In this document: positions 28,887-37,765 of the stretch, piece after piece | Layout: every line of letters begins with the position of its first letter | How positions within the stretch are numbered: position 1 is the first letter of the stretch | Position numbers and translations under genes: made by a program | DNA from: Bacteroidota bacterium | GTDB lineage: Bacteria; Bacteroidota; Ignavibacteria; SZUA-365 | Direction of reading: 5' to 3' | Assembly: GCA_029907355.1 (NCBI GenBank) | Contig: JARYLZ010000003.1 | Coordinates: 16,520-80,519 of the forward strand | DNA length: 64,000 nucleotides | The notes under the pieces: generated by a model | The model's input: the letters and a program-made list of their open reading frames with translations, nothing else | What the model was told of the DNA's origin: nothing | The model's database searches: none

Positions 28887-28896
28887 GAAACGTTTC
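28887..28896. promoter_or_regulatory. LacI-type operator-like palindrome 2
   Basis: GAAACGTTTC, a perfect 10-bp palindrome with the same central CG as the site at 28803-28814. The two centres are 83 bp apart, close to eight helical turns, which would suit a looping repressor. Confidence 0.42.
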
Positions 28897-29006
28897 CCCG
28901 CAAGCACGATGGGATACCCCCCCGTCGGGTTTCACGGCCTTGGGAACCTCTCGACGAAGCTCGAGGCGATTCCTGCAACCCCTTTGTCGGTCTGCAGTTG
29001 AGGAGG

Positions 29007-29492
29007 CTAGTATACTTCCGATTCGAGCTGAAGCACCTTATGCGCGAGAGCGATATCGAGAAGTGCGAATACCGCTCCCCCTGTAGCGGCGATGATACCC
29101 GCGATGAAAACGCTGACCGCCACGAAAGCGATTTTCACGCCGAAGAAAACCGTCACACCGAGTACGAGCGAGCTGAGCAGGTAGCAGCTCACGCCGATCC
29201 AGAAACAGATCAGCGAACGACGCAGGTGATTGGCGCGGACGAGAAGCGAAGGGATCTGCCTCATCACGCTTTCGAAACGAACCGCATCGATGTATTCGCG
29301 TTCGATGCTTTCCGGGTCGGACAGGCGTTTGCGTTTTTCATCGTTGAGCAGCCGGATGCGGTTGATAACGACGGAGTACCTGTTGTTCAGGCCGAGGAGA
29401 AGCAAACCGCACGCGGAAATCATCAAAGCGGGAGTGAGGATAGCCTGGATGGTTTGCAGTGCGGCGGGCGTTGTGAATTCTTGAATATCCAT
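29007..29492 (-). CDS. DUF2721 membrane protein
   Basis: A 161-aa membrane protein. It starts with a hydrophobic helix (ILTPALMISACGLLLLGLNNRYS) followed by a charged NRIRLLNDEKRK stretch and two more helices near the C-terminus, the layout of DUF2721 proteins, whose function is unknown. A TATATT hexamer (29498-29503 on the minus strand) lies only 5 nt before the ATG, so the message may be leaderless. The gene is divergent from the GT9 gene. Confidence 0.8.
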   Translation of the reverse strand: MDIQEFTTPAALQTIQAILTPALMISACGLLLLGLNNRYSVVINRIRLLNDEKRKRLSDPESIEREYIDAVRFESVMRQIPSLLVRANHLRRSLICFWIGVSCYLLSSLVLGVTVFFGVKIAFVAVSVFIAGIIAATGGAVFALLDIALAHKVLQLESEVY

Positions 29493-29662
29493 GCCCCAAT
29501 ATACGCATCCACGGATCCTCTTGCGAAAGTGTCCATGCTGCGATTCGACTGGTTATGGACGTTCATTCACACCTCGAAAGCGGGGAATATTTTTCTGCAG
29601 CGTTCATGCACGTTATTTTCCAAGAGACGGACGACTCTCCTTCTATCTCATATCCCCCTTCC

Positions 29663-30700
29663 ATGCCGCGTTTTCTCGTCCTCCGATTGAGTTCCATGGG
29701 CGACGTCATCCTCACGACACCATTCATCCGATCGCTCCGGCGGGCGTTCCCCGAGAGTGAGATCGATTTCGTCACCCGGAAAGAATACGCCGAACTTCTC
29801 CTTCACCACCCTTCGGTCTCGCATGTGGTCGGGATAGACGTATCGCGAGGTATCAGGGAGTTGCTGGCGGTGAACCGCAGATTCCGAAATGCGCCGTACG
29901 ATTTCGTGTATGATCTCCACGACTCCGCGAGGACTCGGGTGCTGAGGTACAGAGCGGGTAAATACCTGCGTGTCGTCCGAAAAAACAGGATCCGCCGCTT
30001 CCTGCTCGTACGATTCGGCATCCCGATGCCGCCCGGCATTCCCTCGGTCCCGCTCCGTTACCTGGCGACCGCTACCGCCGAGGGTGTACAACCGGATGCA
30101 CAAGGACCGGAGGTATTCGTCCCGCAGGACATCCGAGACGACACGCATCGCCGTGTGTCTGCCATGCTCCCGAAGGGAGGATCGCCCATCGTCGGCATTT
30201 GCCCCGGGGCGAAACACGAAACGAAGCGATGGCCTGTTGAATATTTCTCTCGCATCCAGCAACGGCTTGCGGGGGTCGGTGCCCGCATCCTCCTCTTCGG
30301 CGGGCCGGACGAGGCGGCTCTGTGCCGCTCGCTGTGGGGAAATGCAACAGAAAGCACAGTGGATCTATGCGGCACACTCACCCTCCTTGAGACGGCGGCA
30401 GCGATGGATCTCTGCGATGTCATCGTGGCGAACGACTCGGGCCTCATGCATCTCGCCTCGGCCCGTATGCGACCGGTGGTCGCGTTGTTCGGCTGCACTG
30501 TCCGGGCATTCGGGTTTTTCCCTTACAACACAACCGCCGTGGTGCACGAGGTGGAAGGGCTTCCCTGCAGGCCATGTTCCCACATCGGCCGCATGCGATG
30601 CCCGAAGAAACATTTCCGCTGTATGAAGGAGATCGATCCGGCGGATGTATTCACGTCGGTCCTCCGTTTCCTCCCTCCCCCGCCGTGGGGAGGCCGATGA
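29663..30700 (+). CDS. Glycosyltransferase family 9 (heptosyltransferase-like)
   Basis: A 345-aa GT-B glycosyltransferase of the ADP-heptose:LPS heptosyltransferase family (GT9). The opening FLVLRLSSMGDVILTTPFIRSLR is the family signature. The second domain has GICPGAKHETKRWP and the donor-binding VIVANDSGLMHLASA. It probably adds a heptose or related sugar to LPS core, in line with kdsB and the MsbA-type exporter further on. ATG at 29663 fits the family start; the frame is open further upstream. A CRPCSHIGRMRCP segment near the end is common in the family. Confidence 0.87.
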   Translation: MPRFLVLRLSSMGDVILTTPFIRSLRRAFPESEIDFVTRKEYAELLLHHPSVSHVVGIDVSRGIRELLAVNRRFRNAPYDFVYDLHDSARTRVLRYRAGKYLRVVRKNRIRRFLLVRFGIPMPPGIPSVPLRYLATATAEGVQPDAQGPEVFVPQDIRDDTHRRVSAMLPKGGSPIVGICPGAKHETKRWPVEYFSRIQQRLAGVGARILLFGGPDEAALCRSLWGNATESTVDLCGTLTLLETAAAMDLCDVIVANDSGLMHLASARMRPVVALFGCTVRAFGFFPYNTTAVVHEVEGLPCRPCSHIGRMRCPKKHFRCMKEIDPADVFTSVLRFLPPPPWGGR

Positions 30701-30743
30701 TGTGCCGGGTGGGACGCCGTTTCATCGGATTAGCGAGGTCGTT

Positions 30744-30771
30744 TTGCCGCTGTTCGACGATTTGATACTTT
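30744..30771 (+). promoter_or_regulatory. Possible promoter for malic enzyme
   Basis: TTGCCG (30744-30749), 16-bp spacer and TACTTT (30766-30771) about 80 bp upstream of the malic enzyme start. It agrees only partly with the TATATT hexamer seen elsewhere, so it is tentative. Confidence 0.3.
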
Positions 30772-30852
30772 GACCACAAACTCCATTCCCCAACGGCCCA
30801 TGCCGTTCGCCGAAGATCCCCCGAACACCCACAACTAGATCGGAGTACCTCT

Positions 30853-33114
30853 ATGAAACTCAGGAAGGAAGACGCGCTCGAGTATCATCGCTCGGGGCGG
30901 AAAGGCAAAATCGAAGTCGTCACGACGAAACCGTGCATCACCCAGCGTGATCTCTCGCTCGCTTACACGCCGGGTGTCGCGGAACCTTGTCGCGAGATAC
31001 ACAAGAACGAGGACCTCGTGTTCGAGTACACGGCGAAAGGAAATCTCGTCGCCGTCATCTCGGACGGCACCGCTGTATTGGGCCTCGGGGATATCGGCCC
31101 GCTCGCGGGCAAACCGGTCATGGAAGGGAAAGGCGTTCTCTTCAAGACATTCGCGGACATCGACGTGTTCGACATCGAGCTCGGGTCGAAGGATGTGAAG
31201 GAGATCATCCGTGTCTGCCAGATTCTCGAACCGACATTCGGCGGGATCAACCTCGAGGATATCAAGGCACCGGAATGTTTCTACATCGAAGATGAGCTCA
31301 AGCGGACGCTCAAGATCCCCGTCTTCCACGACGACCAACACGGGACGGCCATCATCAGCGGGGCGGCGTTGCTCAACGCCGTCGAACTCGTCGGCAAGAA
31401 GCTCGACGAAGTGAAAGTGGTGTTCAACGGCGCAGGTGCGGGCGGAATCGCATGCGCCAAGTTCTATATCAGCCTCGGCATCAAGAAAGAAAACCTGATC
31501 ATCTGCGACACGAAGGGCGTCATCTACAAAGGCCGCAAGGAGAACATGAACGAGTTCAAGGAGGAACTCGCGGCCGACACGCCCGCCCGAACCCTCGCCG
31601 AAGCCCTCGTCGGTGCGGACATTTTCGTCGGGCTCTCTATCGGAAACATTCTCACGCAGGACATGGTTCGATCGATGGCGCCGAACCCCATCATATTCGC
31701 GATGGCAAACCCCGACCCGGAGATCACGTACGAAGACGCCATCGCCGCGCGATCCGACGTGATCATGGCGACGGGACGTTCGGATTACCCGAACCAAGTG
31801 AACAACGTTCTCGGGTTCCCCTTCATTTTCCGGGGGGCGCTCGATGTGCGCGCCACCGCCATCAACGAGGAGATGAAGAAGGCAGCGGCGTTCGCCCTCG
31901 CCCGACTCGCCCGCGAGGAAGTACCGGACAGCGTCAAGCGCGCATACGGCGTGACCGACATGAGCTTCGGCCGCGAGTATATCATCCCGAAGCCGTTCGA
32001 CCCGCGTGTCTTGACGTGGGTCGCTCCCGCCGTTGCGAAAGCCGCGATAGACACGGGTGTCGCGCGCCTTCCGATCACCGATTTCGACGAGTACCGGAGA
32101 AACCTCGATATCCGGATGGGACGGGCGCACATCATCATGACACCCATTTACGAGAAAGCGAAGAAACAGCCGAGGCGGGTCGTTCTGCCGGAAGGAGACG
32201 AACCACGCATTATCCGCGCCGCCGAGCTCGCGGTGGAGGAAGGCATCGCGCAACCCATTCTCATCGGGTCGGAAAAGACCATCCGCCGCGTCGCGGAGGA
32301 ACACGGACTCGAACTCAACGGCATCACGATCGTCGATCCGAAAACGTACGAAAAGACCGATCAATACATCGAAGAGTACTACCGGCTCCGCCAACGCAAG
32401 GGTGTGACCCTCGCATATGCCCGCCAACACATCCGCACCTTGAGGAATTACTTCGGTGCCATGATGCTCCACATGGAGGACGCGGACGGCATGATTTCCG
32501 GGTACACGTCACATTACCCCGACACGATTCGGCCCGCTCTCCAAATCATCGGCCGTGACCCGCGTTACAAGTACGTGTCCGGGCTCTACATCCTCTCGTT
32601 CAAAAAGCAGACGTATTTCCTCGCGGACACGACGGTCAACATCGAGCCGTCAGCGGAGACGCTGGCGGACATCGCGTGCCAGGCGGCCGAATTCACGCTG
32701 AATTTCGACATCACGCCCCGTGTCGCGATGCTCTCCTACAGCAATTTCGGCAGCAACCGAGAAGAGTCGCCGATGAAAGTCCGCGCCGCGCTGGACATCG
32801 TCCGGAAGCGGTGTCCCGATCTCATCATCGACGGCGAAATGCAAGCCGACACGGCCGTCGTGCCGGAAATCATCGCCGAGACTTTCCCTTTCAGCGTCCT
32901 CAAGGGCGGCGCGAATGTCCTCATCTTCCCGGACCTCAATTCGGGCAACATCGCATACAAGTTGCTCTGCCGACTCGGCGGGGCCGTACCCATCGGCCCG
33001 ATGCTTCTCGGCATGGGGAAAGCCGTTCACGTCATCCAACGCGGCTCGGAGGTCGGTCAGATCCTCGACATGATCGCTCTCACCGTCGTGGATGCGATCC
33101 GGAAAGGATCCTGA
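30853..33114 (+). CDS. maeB: NADP-dependent malic enzyme with phosphotransacetylase domain
   Basis: A 753-aa two-domain protein. Residues 1-420 are a malic enzyme converting malate to pyruvate and CO2 with [28 protein letters not shown], and the Rossmann motif [14 protein letters not shown] are present. Residues 430-753 are a phosphate acetyltransferase-like domain ([28 protein letters not shown]). In MaeB proteins this domain is usually not an active transferase but senses acetyl-CoA. It should feed pyruvate and NADPH from C4 acids, for instance from amino-acid breakdown. The length is typical for the fusion. A bidirectional terminator follows. Confidence 0.94.
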   Translation: MKLRKEDALEYHRSGRKGKIEVVTTKPCITQRDLSLAYTPGVAEPCREIHKNEDLVFEYTAKGNLVAVISDGTAVLGLGDIGPLAGKPVMEGKGVLFKTFADIDVFDIELGSKDVKEIIRVCQILEPTFGGINLEDIKAPECFYIEDELKRTLKIPVFHDDQHGTAIISGAALLNAVELVGKKLDEVKVVFNGAGAGGIACAKFYISLGIKKENLIICDTKGVIYKGRKENMNEFKEELAADTPARTLAEALVGADIFVGLSIGNILTQDMVRSMAPNPIIFAMANPDPEITYEDAIAARSDVIMATGRSDYPNQVNNVLGFPFIFRGALDVRATAINEEMKKAAAFALARLAREEVPDSVKRAYGVTDMSFGREYIIPKPFDPRVLTWVAPAVAKAAIDTGVARLPITDFDEYRRNLDIRMGRAHIIMTPIYEKAKKQPRRVVLPEGDEPRIIRAAELAVEEGIAQPILIGSEKTIRRVAEEHGLELNGITIVDPKTYEKTDQYIEEYYRLRQRKGVTLAYARQHIRTLRNYFGAMMLHMEDADGMISGYTSHYPDTIRPALQIIGRDPRYKYVSGLYILSFKKQTYFLADTTVNIEPSAETLADIACQAAEFTLNFDITPRVAMLSYSNFGSNREESPMKVRAALDIVRKRCPDLIIDGEMQADTAVVPEIIAETFPFSVLKGGANVLIFPDLNSGNIAYKLLCRLGGAVPIGPMLLGMGKAVHVIQRGSEVGQILDMIALTVVDAIRKGS

Positions 33115-33138
33115 CACGCGATCCGACGGATGAACGGA

Positions 33139-33174
33139 AAACGCGGCACCGCCCTACGGGGCTGTGCCGCGTTT
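33139..33174. terminator. Bidirectional terminator between maeB and P5C dehydrogenase
   Basis: Perfect 11-bp stem (33139-33149 / 33164-33174, AAACGCGGCAC and its complement), with a GCCC/GGGC pairing continuing inside the loop. It is flanked by T-runs on the plus strand (GTTTCGTTTCG) and by TTTCCG on the minus strand. It serves two converging genes. Confidence 0.8.
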
Positions 33175-33245
33175 CGTTTCGTTCCGCGTGCGTGAAACGC
33201 GTTGCTCGGAAGGCGGAGCAGGAAGGAAAAGCCCGGCCCGGAAGT

Positions 33246-34787
33246 TCAGAGTTTCTCCGAGACGAGTTTCGCTTGGGTAAACAGGAGGAGGTAATCCCGG
33301 CCGCCCGCTTTCGAGTCCGTCCCGCTCATGTTGAACCCGCCGAAGGGGTGACCCCCGACGAGGGCGCCCGTACACTTGCGGTTGAAGTACAAGTTCCCCA
33401 CATGGAAGTCCCTCCGGGCACGTTCGAGGTGCTCGCGGTTCTTCGAGTACACGGAACCGGTCAAGCCGTAGATCGTGTCGTTCGCGATCGCCAGTGCCTC
33501 GTCGAAGTTCTTCGCCTTGATGACGGCGAGAACGGGCCCGAAAATCTCTTCCTGCGCGATCGTGTCTCGGGGCTTGACATCGGTGATGATGGTGGGTTGG
33601 ACGAACCAGCCCGGACCGTCCGCCGGACCTCCTCCGTGGACGATATTCCCCCCCTCGCGCACCGCGATGTCGATATAGGACATGATGGTCTGTTTCGATC
33701 TCTCATTGATGACGGGGCCCATCGGTGCGTTCTCCTCCGGCGATCCCACGACGAGTTTCCCCGCTTCTTCCAGAAGACGGTCGAGGAAGCGTCGGTAGAC
33801 CGCCGCATGAACGATGACACGGCTGCACGCCGAGCACTTCTGCCCCTGATAGCCGAAGGCGGATACGATCGTACCCTTGACGGCGGCCTCGAGATCGCAG
33901 TCGTCGTCGACGATGATCGCATCTTTCCCCCCCATCTCCGCGATGACGCGCTTGATCCAGATCTGCCCCGCCGCCCGCTTCGCCGCCAATTCGTTGATAT
34001 GGAGACCGACTTCCATCGAACCGGTGAAGGCGATGAAGCGGATCTTCGGGTGCCCGACGAGGTAATCGCCCACGGACGAGCCGGGCCCCGGAATGAAATT
34101 CACGACACCGGCAGGGAGCCCCGCTTCCTCGAGGATTTCCATCAGGAGGTATGCCATCATCGGTGAATCGGAAGAGGGCTTCAACAGGACCGTGTTCCCG
34201 GCGACGAGCGAAGCCGTCGTCATCCCGGCCATGATGGCGAACGGGAAATTCCACGGCGGGATGACGAGCCCGACGCCGAGAGGGATGTAGGTCAGCTGAT
34301 TCCTCTCGCCGGCAACGGGCGTCAGGGGTTGTGGACCGGATAGCCGAAGCATTTCCCGGCCGTAGAACTCGAGGAAATCGATGGCCTCGGCGGTGTCCGC
34401 GTCGGCCTCCGTGTAATTTTTCCCGACTTCCTTGATCATCCACGCATTGATCTCGAAACGCCGGCGCCGCATGATACGCGCCGCTGTGAAGAGGAACGAG
34501 GCGCGTTCCTTGGCGGGAACGTGTTTCCACCGCTCGAACGCTTTCAGCGCGGCTTCGAGCGCCCGTTCCGCCAGATGGGTATCCGCCTTTGCGAACCGGG
34601 CGACTGTCTCGGCCGTGTTCGCGGGATTCAAGGACACGATGGTGTCCGTCGTGCGGATTTTCTTCCCCCCGATGATGAGGGGATACGTTTTCCCGAGCTT
34701 CGGACGAATGCGGCTCAACGCTTCCTTCTGTTTTCGGACATTCGCCGGTTTCGAGAAATCCGTGATCGGTTCGTTTTTAAATGCCAT
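33246..34787 (-). CDS. L-glutamate gamma-semialdehyde dehydrogenase (P5C dehydrogenase)
   Basis: A 513-aa aldehyde dehydrogenase oxidising glutamate-5-semialdehyde to glutamate, the last step of proline breakdown. The N-terminal FKNEPITDFSKPANVRKQKEAL block is typical of the RocA/PruA group. The active-site cysteine is in GYQGQKCSACSR, and EMGGKDAIIV carries the catalytic glutamate. The proline dehydrogenase partner is not fused and not seen here. ATG at 34787 fits the family; ATG at 34793 is also possible. The gene sits downstream of the MlaD-like gene with a structured 146-bp spacer. Confidence 0.92.
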   Translation of the reverse strand: MAFKNEPITDFSKPANVRKQKEALSRIRPKLGKTYPLIIGGKKIRTTDTIVSLNPANTAETVARFAKADTHLAERALEAALKAFERWKHVPAKERASFLFTAARIMRRRRFEINAWMIKEVGKNYTEADADTAEAIDFLEFYGREMLRLSGPQPLTPVAGERNQLTYIPLGVGLVIPPWNFPFAIMAGMTTASLVAGNTVLLKPSSDSPMMAYLLMEILEEAGLPAGVVNFIPGPGSSVGDYLVGHPKIRFIAFTGSMEVGLHINELAAKRAAGQIWIKRVIAEMGGKDAIIVDDDCDLEAAVKGTIVSAFGYQGQKCSACSRVIVHAAVYRRFLDRLLEEAGKLVVGSPEENAPMGPVINERSKQTIMSYIDIAVREGGNIVHGGGPADGPGWFVQPTIITDVKPRDTIAQEEIFGPVLAVIKAKNFDEALAIANDTIYGLTGSVYSKNREHLERARRDFHVGNLYFNRKCTGALVGGHPFGGFNMSGTDSKAGGRDYLLLFTQAKLVSEKL

Positions 34788-34856
34788 CGGCATAGAGGCC
34801 CTCTTCTCTTGTGTATGGGAATGGTCTCGTGTGACGTCCCTGTACGTTTCGTGTTC

Positions 34857-34927
34857 CGCACCCTCCCCTTGCCCGTTATCGCTACGACGATAAAGACGAC
34901 CGCGTATCGGGGTGCGAGAGGGCAAGG
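34857..34927 (-). promoter_or_regulatory. Structured leader between mlaD-like and P5C dehydrogenase genes
   Basis: Four segments form two crossing inverted repeats. 34857-34863 pairs with 34910-34916 (7 bp) and 34867-34874 pairs with 34920-34927 (8 bp), an A-B-A'-B' order. A small 6-bp hairpin (34876-34881 / 34888-34893) lies between them. No U-tract follows on the minus strand, so it is not a plain terminator. It could be a pseudoknot or two alternative hairpins. Confidence 0.4.
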
Positions 34928-34933
34928 CCCTGC

Positions 34934-35827
34934 TCAGAGTCTGAGTTTGATGCGCATCTGCCCTTGCATGATGATGGATGCGACGCTGTCGAGTTTCACC
35001 GTGATGGTCTCGAGACGGCGCGCGAGCGTCGTGTCGGTCACTATCGAGTGGTACACGCCGCGGCTCCGACGGACATCCGACACGATGCCGTCCACATCGG
35101 CAAGGAGGGAATCCGCGCGCTCGGCGAGCTTTTCGACCTTGTCGATTCCGGATGAAAGGCGGGGATAGAGTTCGTCGACGGCCTGCGCCCCCCGACGCGA
35201 AAGCCGCGCCACGTTCTCGGCCGTCTCATCGATGTTGCCGCGGTTCCGGACGAGCATGGCGTCGAGCTCGCGCGATGCGGTGCGGAGGTGCTCGACGCTC
35301 TCTCGAAGCGCACCGATGAGCGCCGTATCGCCGACGATGGTGTTCGTGTGGTCCAGGAAGTCTCCCGATTTCCGCGCCAAGCTGTCGACCCGCTCGCGAA
35401 GATCGCCCAGCATGCCGAGGGCGCCCGCGATGTCGGGATCGACACGGCCGGGAAGCACTCTGTGCGGGTCGTGCGGGACCGGGCTTTTCCCCTGCTCGAT
35501 GTCCACCTTTTTCCCTCCCATGAGCTCGAGCATCCGGATGACGGGAACGGCATCGCTCGCGATCGTGTAGCGTTCGTCGATTTCCGCCTCGACGAGCACG
35601 GTCTCCCCTTCGATTTCCACCGAATGGACTGCACCGATTTTCACACCGTTCAGTGTCACGGGATCGTTCTCCTGCAGACCTCCGCTCGCTTCGAAGCGCA
35701 TCCGGATCATATGCGTCGTCTTCGTCAGGCTCAAGCCCTTGAAATAGGAGATCCCGCCGAGAAGAATCGCAATTCCCACAATGACGGTGATACCGACTTT
35801 GATTTCCCGTTTGCGCTGTTCTTCCAT
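34934..35827 (-). CDS. MlaD family (MCE domain) protein
   Basis: A 297-aa protein anchored by one N-terminal transmembrane helix (VGITVIVGIAILLGGISYFKGL). The MCE domain follows (about residues 35-115, GGLQENDPVTLNGVKIGAV). The remainder is helical and predicted to extend as a coiled segment (LRERVDSLARKSGDFLDH). MlaD-type proteins work with ABC ATPases to move phospholipids between the envelope membranes. No mlaE/mlaF gene is adjacent, so partners must lie elsewhere. ATG at 35827 has AAGGAGTG upstream, which fixes the start over the open frame to 35980. Confidence 0.86.
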   Translation of the reverse strand: MEEQRKREIKVGITVIVGIAILLGGISYFKGLSLTKTTHMIRMRFEASGGLQENDPVTLNGVKIGAVHSVEIEGETVLVEAEIDERYTIASDAVPVIRMLELMGGKKVDIEQGKSPVPHDPHRVLPGRVDPDIAGALGMLGDLRERVDSLARKSGDFLDHTNTIVGDTALIGALRESVEHLRTASRELDAMLVRNRGNIDETAENVARLSRRGAQAVDELYPRLSSGIDKVEKLAERADSLLADVDGIVSDVRRSRGVYHSIVTDTTLARRLETITVKLDSVASIIMQGQMRIKLRL

Positions 35828-35986
35828 ATCCTTCACTCCTTGGCGACCGACGTCGCTGGATTCGTGGCCTCTCGTTCTGAAACCCTTCAGAGTGCGGCGC
35901 GGTGGGATGGTCGGACCCATGGGGAAACGGCTTGCAGGCTCCGCACTGCGTTCAATCAACGAAAGTACGAAACAAGCCACGAAGGC

Positions 35987-36253
35987 TCAACACCTCTCCG
36001 TGGCGTCTCCTCCAGCGCCGAATAGGGCATCGAGCGGGTTAGCCCGTTTACCGGTTCTTCGGGCATAGCGCTCGTGCAGTTCCAGGAGCCGTCTCTTGGC
36101 AAGGCGGTCGAGCTCTTCCTCGTCGCGGTCTCTTTTCACCAGCATCGTGAATTCTTCCTGTTCCTCTCGGGACATTTTCGCCGCGTATTCCTTCAATTCC
36201 GACACGATGCGGTGCTGTTCGGCATACGTCATTTCGTTCGTATCGTTCGTCAT
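35987..36253 (-). CDS. Small charged protein, unknown
   Basis: An 88-aa, highly charged, probably helical cytoplasmic protein (QHRIVSELKEYAAKMSREEQEEF, then RDRDEEELDRLAKRRLLELHERY). No domain is recognised. The ATG at 36253 has GGAGGA at 6 nt and is preferred to the GTG at 36265. It begins 39 nt after the dipeptide permease, so it is likely in the same transcript. Confidence 0.6.
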   Translation of the reverse strand: MTNDTNEMTYAEQHRIVSELKEYAAKMSREEQEEFTMLVKRDRDEEELDRLAKRRLLELHERYARRTGKRANPLDALFGAGGDATERC

Positions 36254-36292
36254 GATTTCCTCCACCGTATACGCCGTCGAGCGGCAGGCGGT

Positions 36293-37765
36293 TCACATGC
36301 GCCTCAAGCGGGGGTCGAACGCGTCTCTCAGTCCGTCCCCGATGAGATTGAAACACACGACGGTCGCGACGATCGCCAATCCCGGGAACGTCGAGATCCA
36401 CCATGCCGCCGCCAAATAGTCTTTCCCCTCGTAAATGATGTTTCCCCAGCTCGCCGTCGGCGGCTGGACGCCGAGGTTGAGAAAACTCAACGCCGCCTCG
36501 ACGAGGATCATCCCGCCGATCCGCAAGGTCGCGTTGACGATGACGGGGGTCATGACGTTCGGGAGAATGTGGCGGAAGATGATGCGGAAATGGCTGAGTC
36601 CCGCCGCGTGGGCGGCCAGGATGAACTCCTGTCCCTTCAACGCCAGGACTTCTCCCCGGACGAGACGCGCGACGCCCATCCATGAAGTGAATCCGAGGAC
36701 GAGCACGACGAGGAAAATCCTCGGGACGGTCATCGTATCGAAGAGGGAAACGGTGATCAGGATGAGGAAAAGGGAAGGGAAGGCGAGCAGGATGTCCACC
36801 GTCCGCATGGAAATGCTGTCGATGAAACGACCGAAATAGCCCGCGGTAAGCCCGATGAAGGTCCCGAGTGTGATGGAAAGGAAAACGGCGATACACCCAA
36901 TGGAAAGCGAGATTCGGGAACCGAAAACCATCCGCGAGAGAATGTCGCGCCCGTAACTGTCCGTCCCGAGGACGAAGAGGCGCGTGGTTGCGAATTCCTT
37001 GGGGTCCGTGCTCACCAGCTGTGCGATGGGAACGCGCAGGAGTTCCGTCCTCTGCGTGGCGACGACGTTCGAACCCTCGACGTGGAAGGCGTCCACGAAA
37101 ATGAGCCTGCGCGTGGGATCCTCGACCAGAGCGGTGTTGATCCGGACGAGGGACTTCAGCAGATCTCCGTGAGTTCCCTTCGCCCGCTCCGGTGCAAACG
37201 GAACCGTGTGAATGCGCGGTTCGCGAAGCACCAGTGCTGTGAGACGGGTGAACGGCGGGCGGAACTGGGTGGTCAACCCGTCCTGAAACGTGTTCGGGTT
37301 GTAGGGTGTGACGAGCGGCGCGAGAATCGCGATGTTGTAGAGGACGAACAGGAACAGCGTTCCGCCGCGGGCTACGGGATCGTTCCGGAATCGTTGATAG
37401 GATATTTCCCACGTACTCATACCTTCCCCGTCGCGTTCCCCCGCCGCGGACGAAGCGCTCCATGCCGATATCCCCGCGATGAGGAATGGGAGGACGACGG
37501 CATAAACCGCTGCAATCCAAAACTCGAGAACCTCGAGGCTGAAGACGATCTTCGCCGCCTCGGGTTCCACGATCAACAGCCACGCGGTGAGGAGCAGGGA
37601 AGCAATCCCGTTCACGATCTTCCCGGCATTCCCTGCCAGAACGGCGATCGATAGGAGAAACAGCGCGAGGTAGACGCATCCCGCGCGGTATTGTCCATTT
37701 CGGAAATGCCGGAGGCCGGGAACAACGTCCCCGGGGTGGATGCGCAGGTGCCGCAGAGCACTCAT
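36293..37765 (-). CDS. ABC transporter permease (DppC/OppC type) with N-terminal extension
   Basis: A 490-aa inner-membrane permease of a peptide/nickel-type ABC importer. The DppC part starts near residue 116 (MSTWEISYQRFRNDPVARGG) and carries the usual five or six helices and the permease loop GQEFILAAHAAGLSHFRIIFRHILPN. A periplasmic stretch of about 110 residues separates the first two helices. The first 115 residues form an extra domain with three hydrophobic helices beginning PGLRHFRNGQYRAG, unusual for this family. ATG at 37765 overlaps the DppB stop by 4 nt. An internal ATG at 37420 would give a standard-length permease. Confidence 0.88.
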   Translation of the reverse strand: MSALRHLRIHPGDVVPGLRHFRNGQYRAGCVYLALFLLSIAVLAGNAGKIVNGIASLLLTAWLLIVEPEAAKIVFSLEVLEFWIAAVYAVVLPFLIAGISAWSASSAAGERDGEGMSTWEISYQRFRNDPVARGGTLFLFVLYNIAILAPLVTPYNPNTFQDGLTTQFRPPFTRLTALVLREPRIHTVPFAPERAKGTHGDLLKSLVRINTALVEDPTRRLIFVDAFHVEGSNVVATQRTELLRVPIAQLVSTDPKEFATTRLFVLGTDSYGRDILSRMVFGSRISLSIGCIAVFLSITLGTFIGLTAGYFGRFIDSISMRTVDILLAFPSLFLILITVSLFDTMTVPRIFLVVLVLGFTSWMGVARLVRGEVLALKGQEFILAAHAAGLSHFRIIFRHILPNVMTPVIVNATLRIGGMILVEAALSFLNLGVQPPTASWGNIIYEGKDYLAAAWWISTFPGLAIVATVVCFNLIGDGLRDAFDPRLRRM

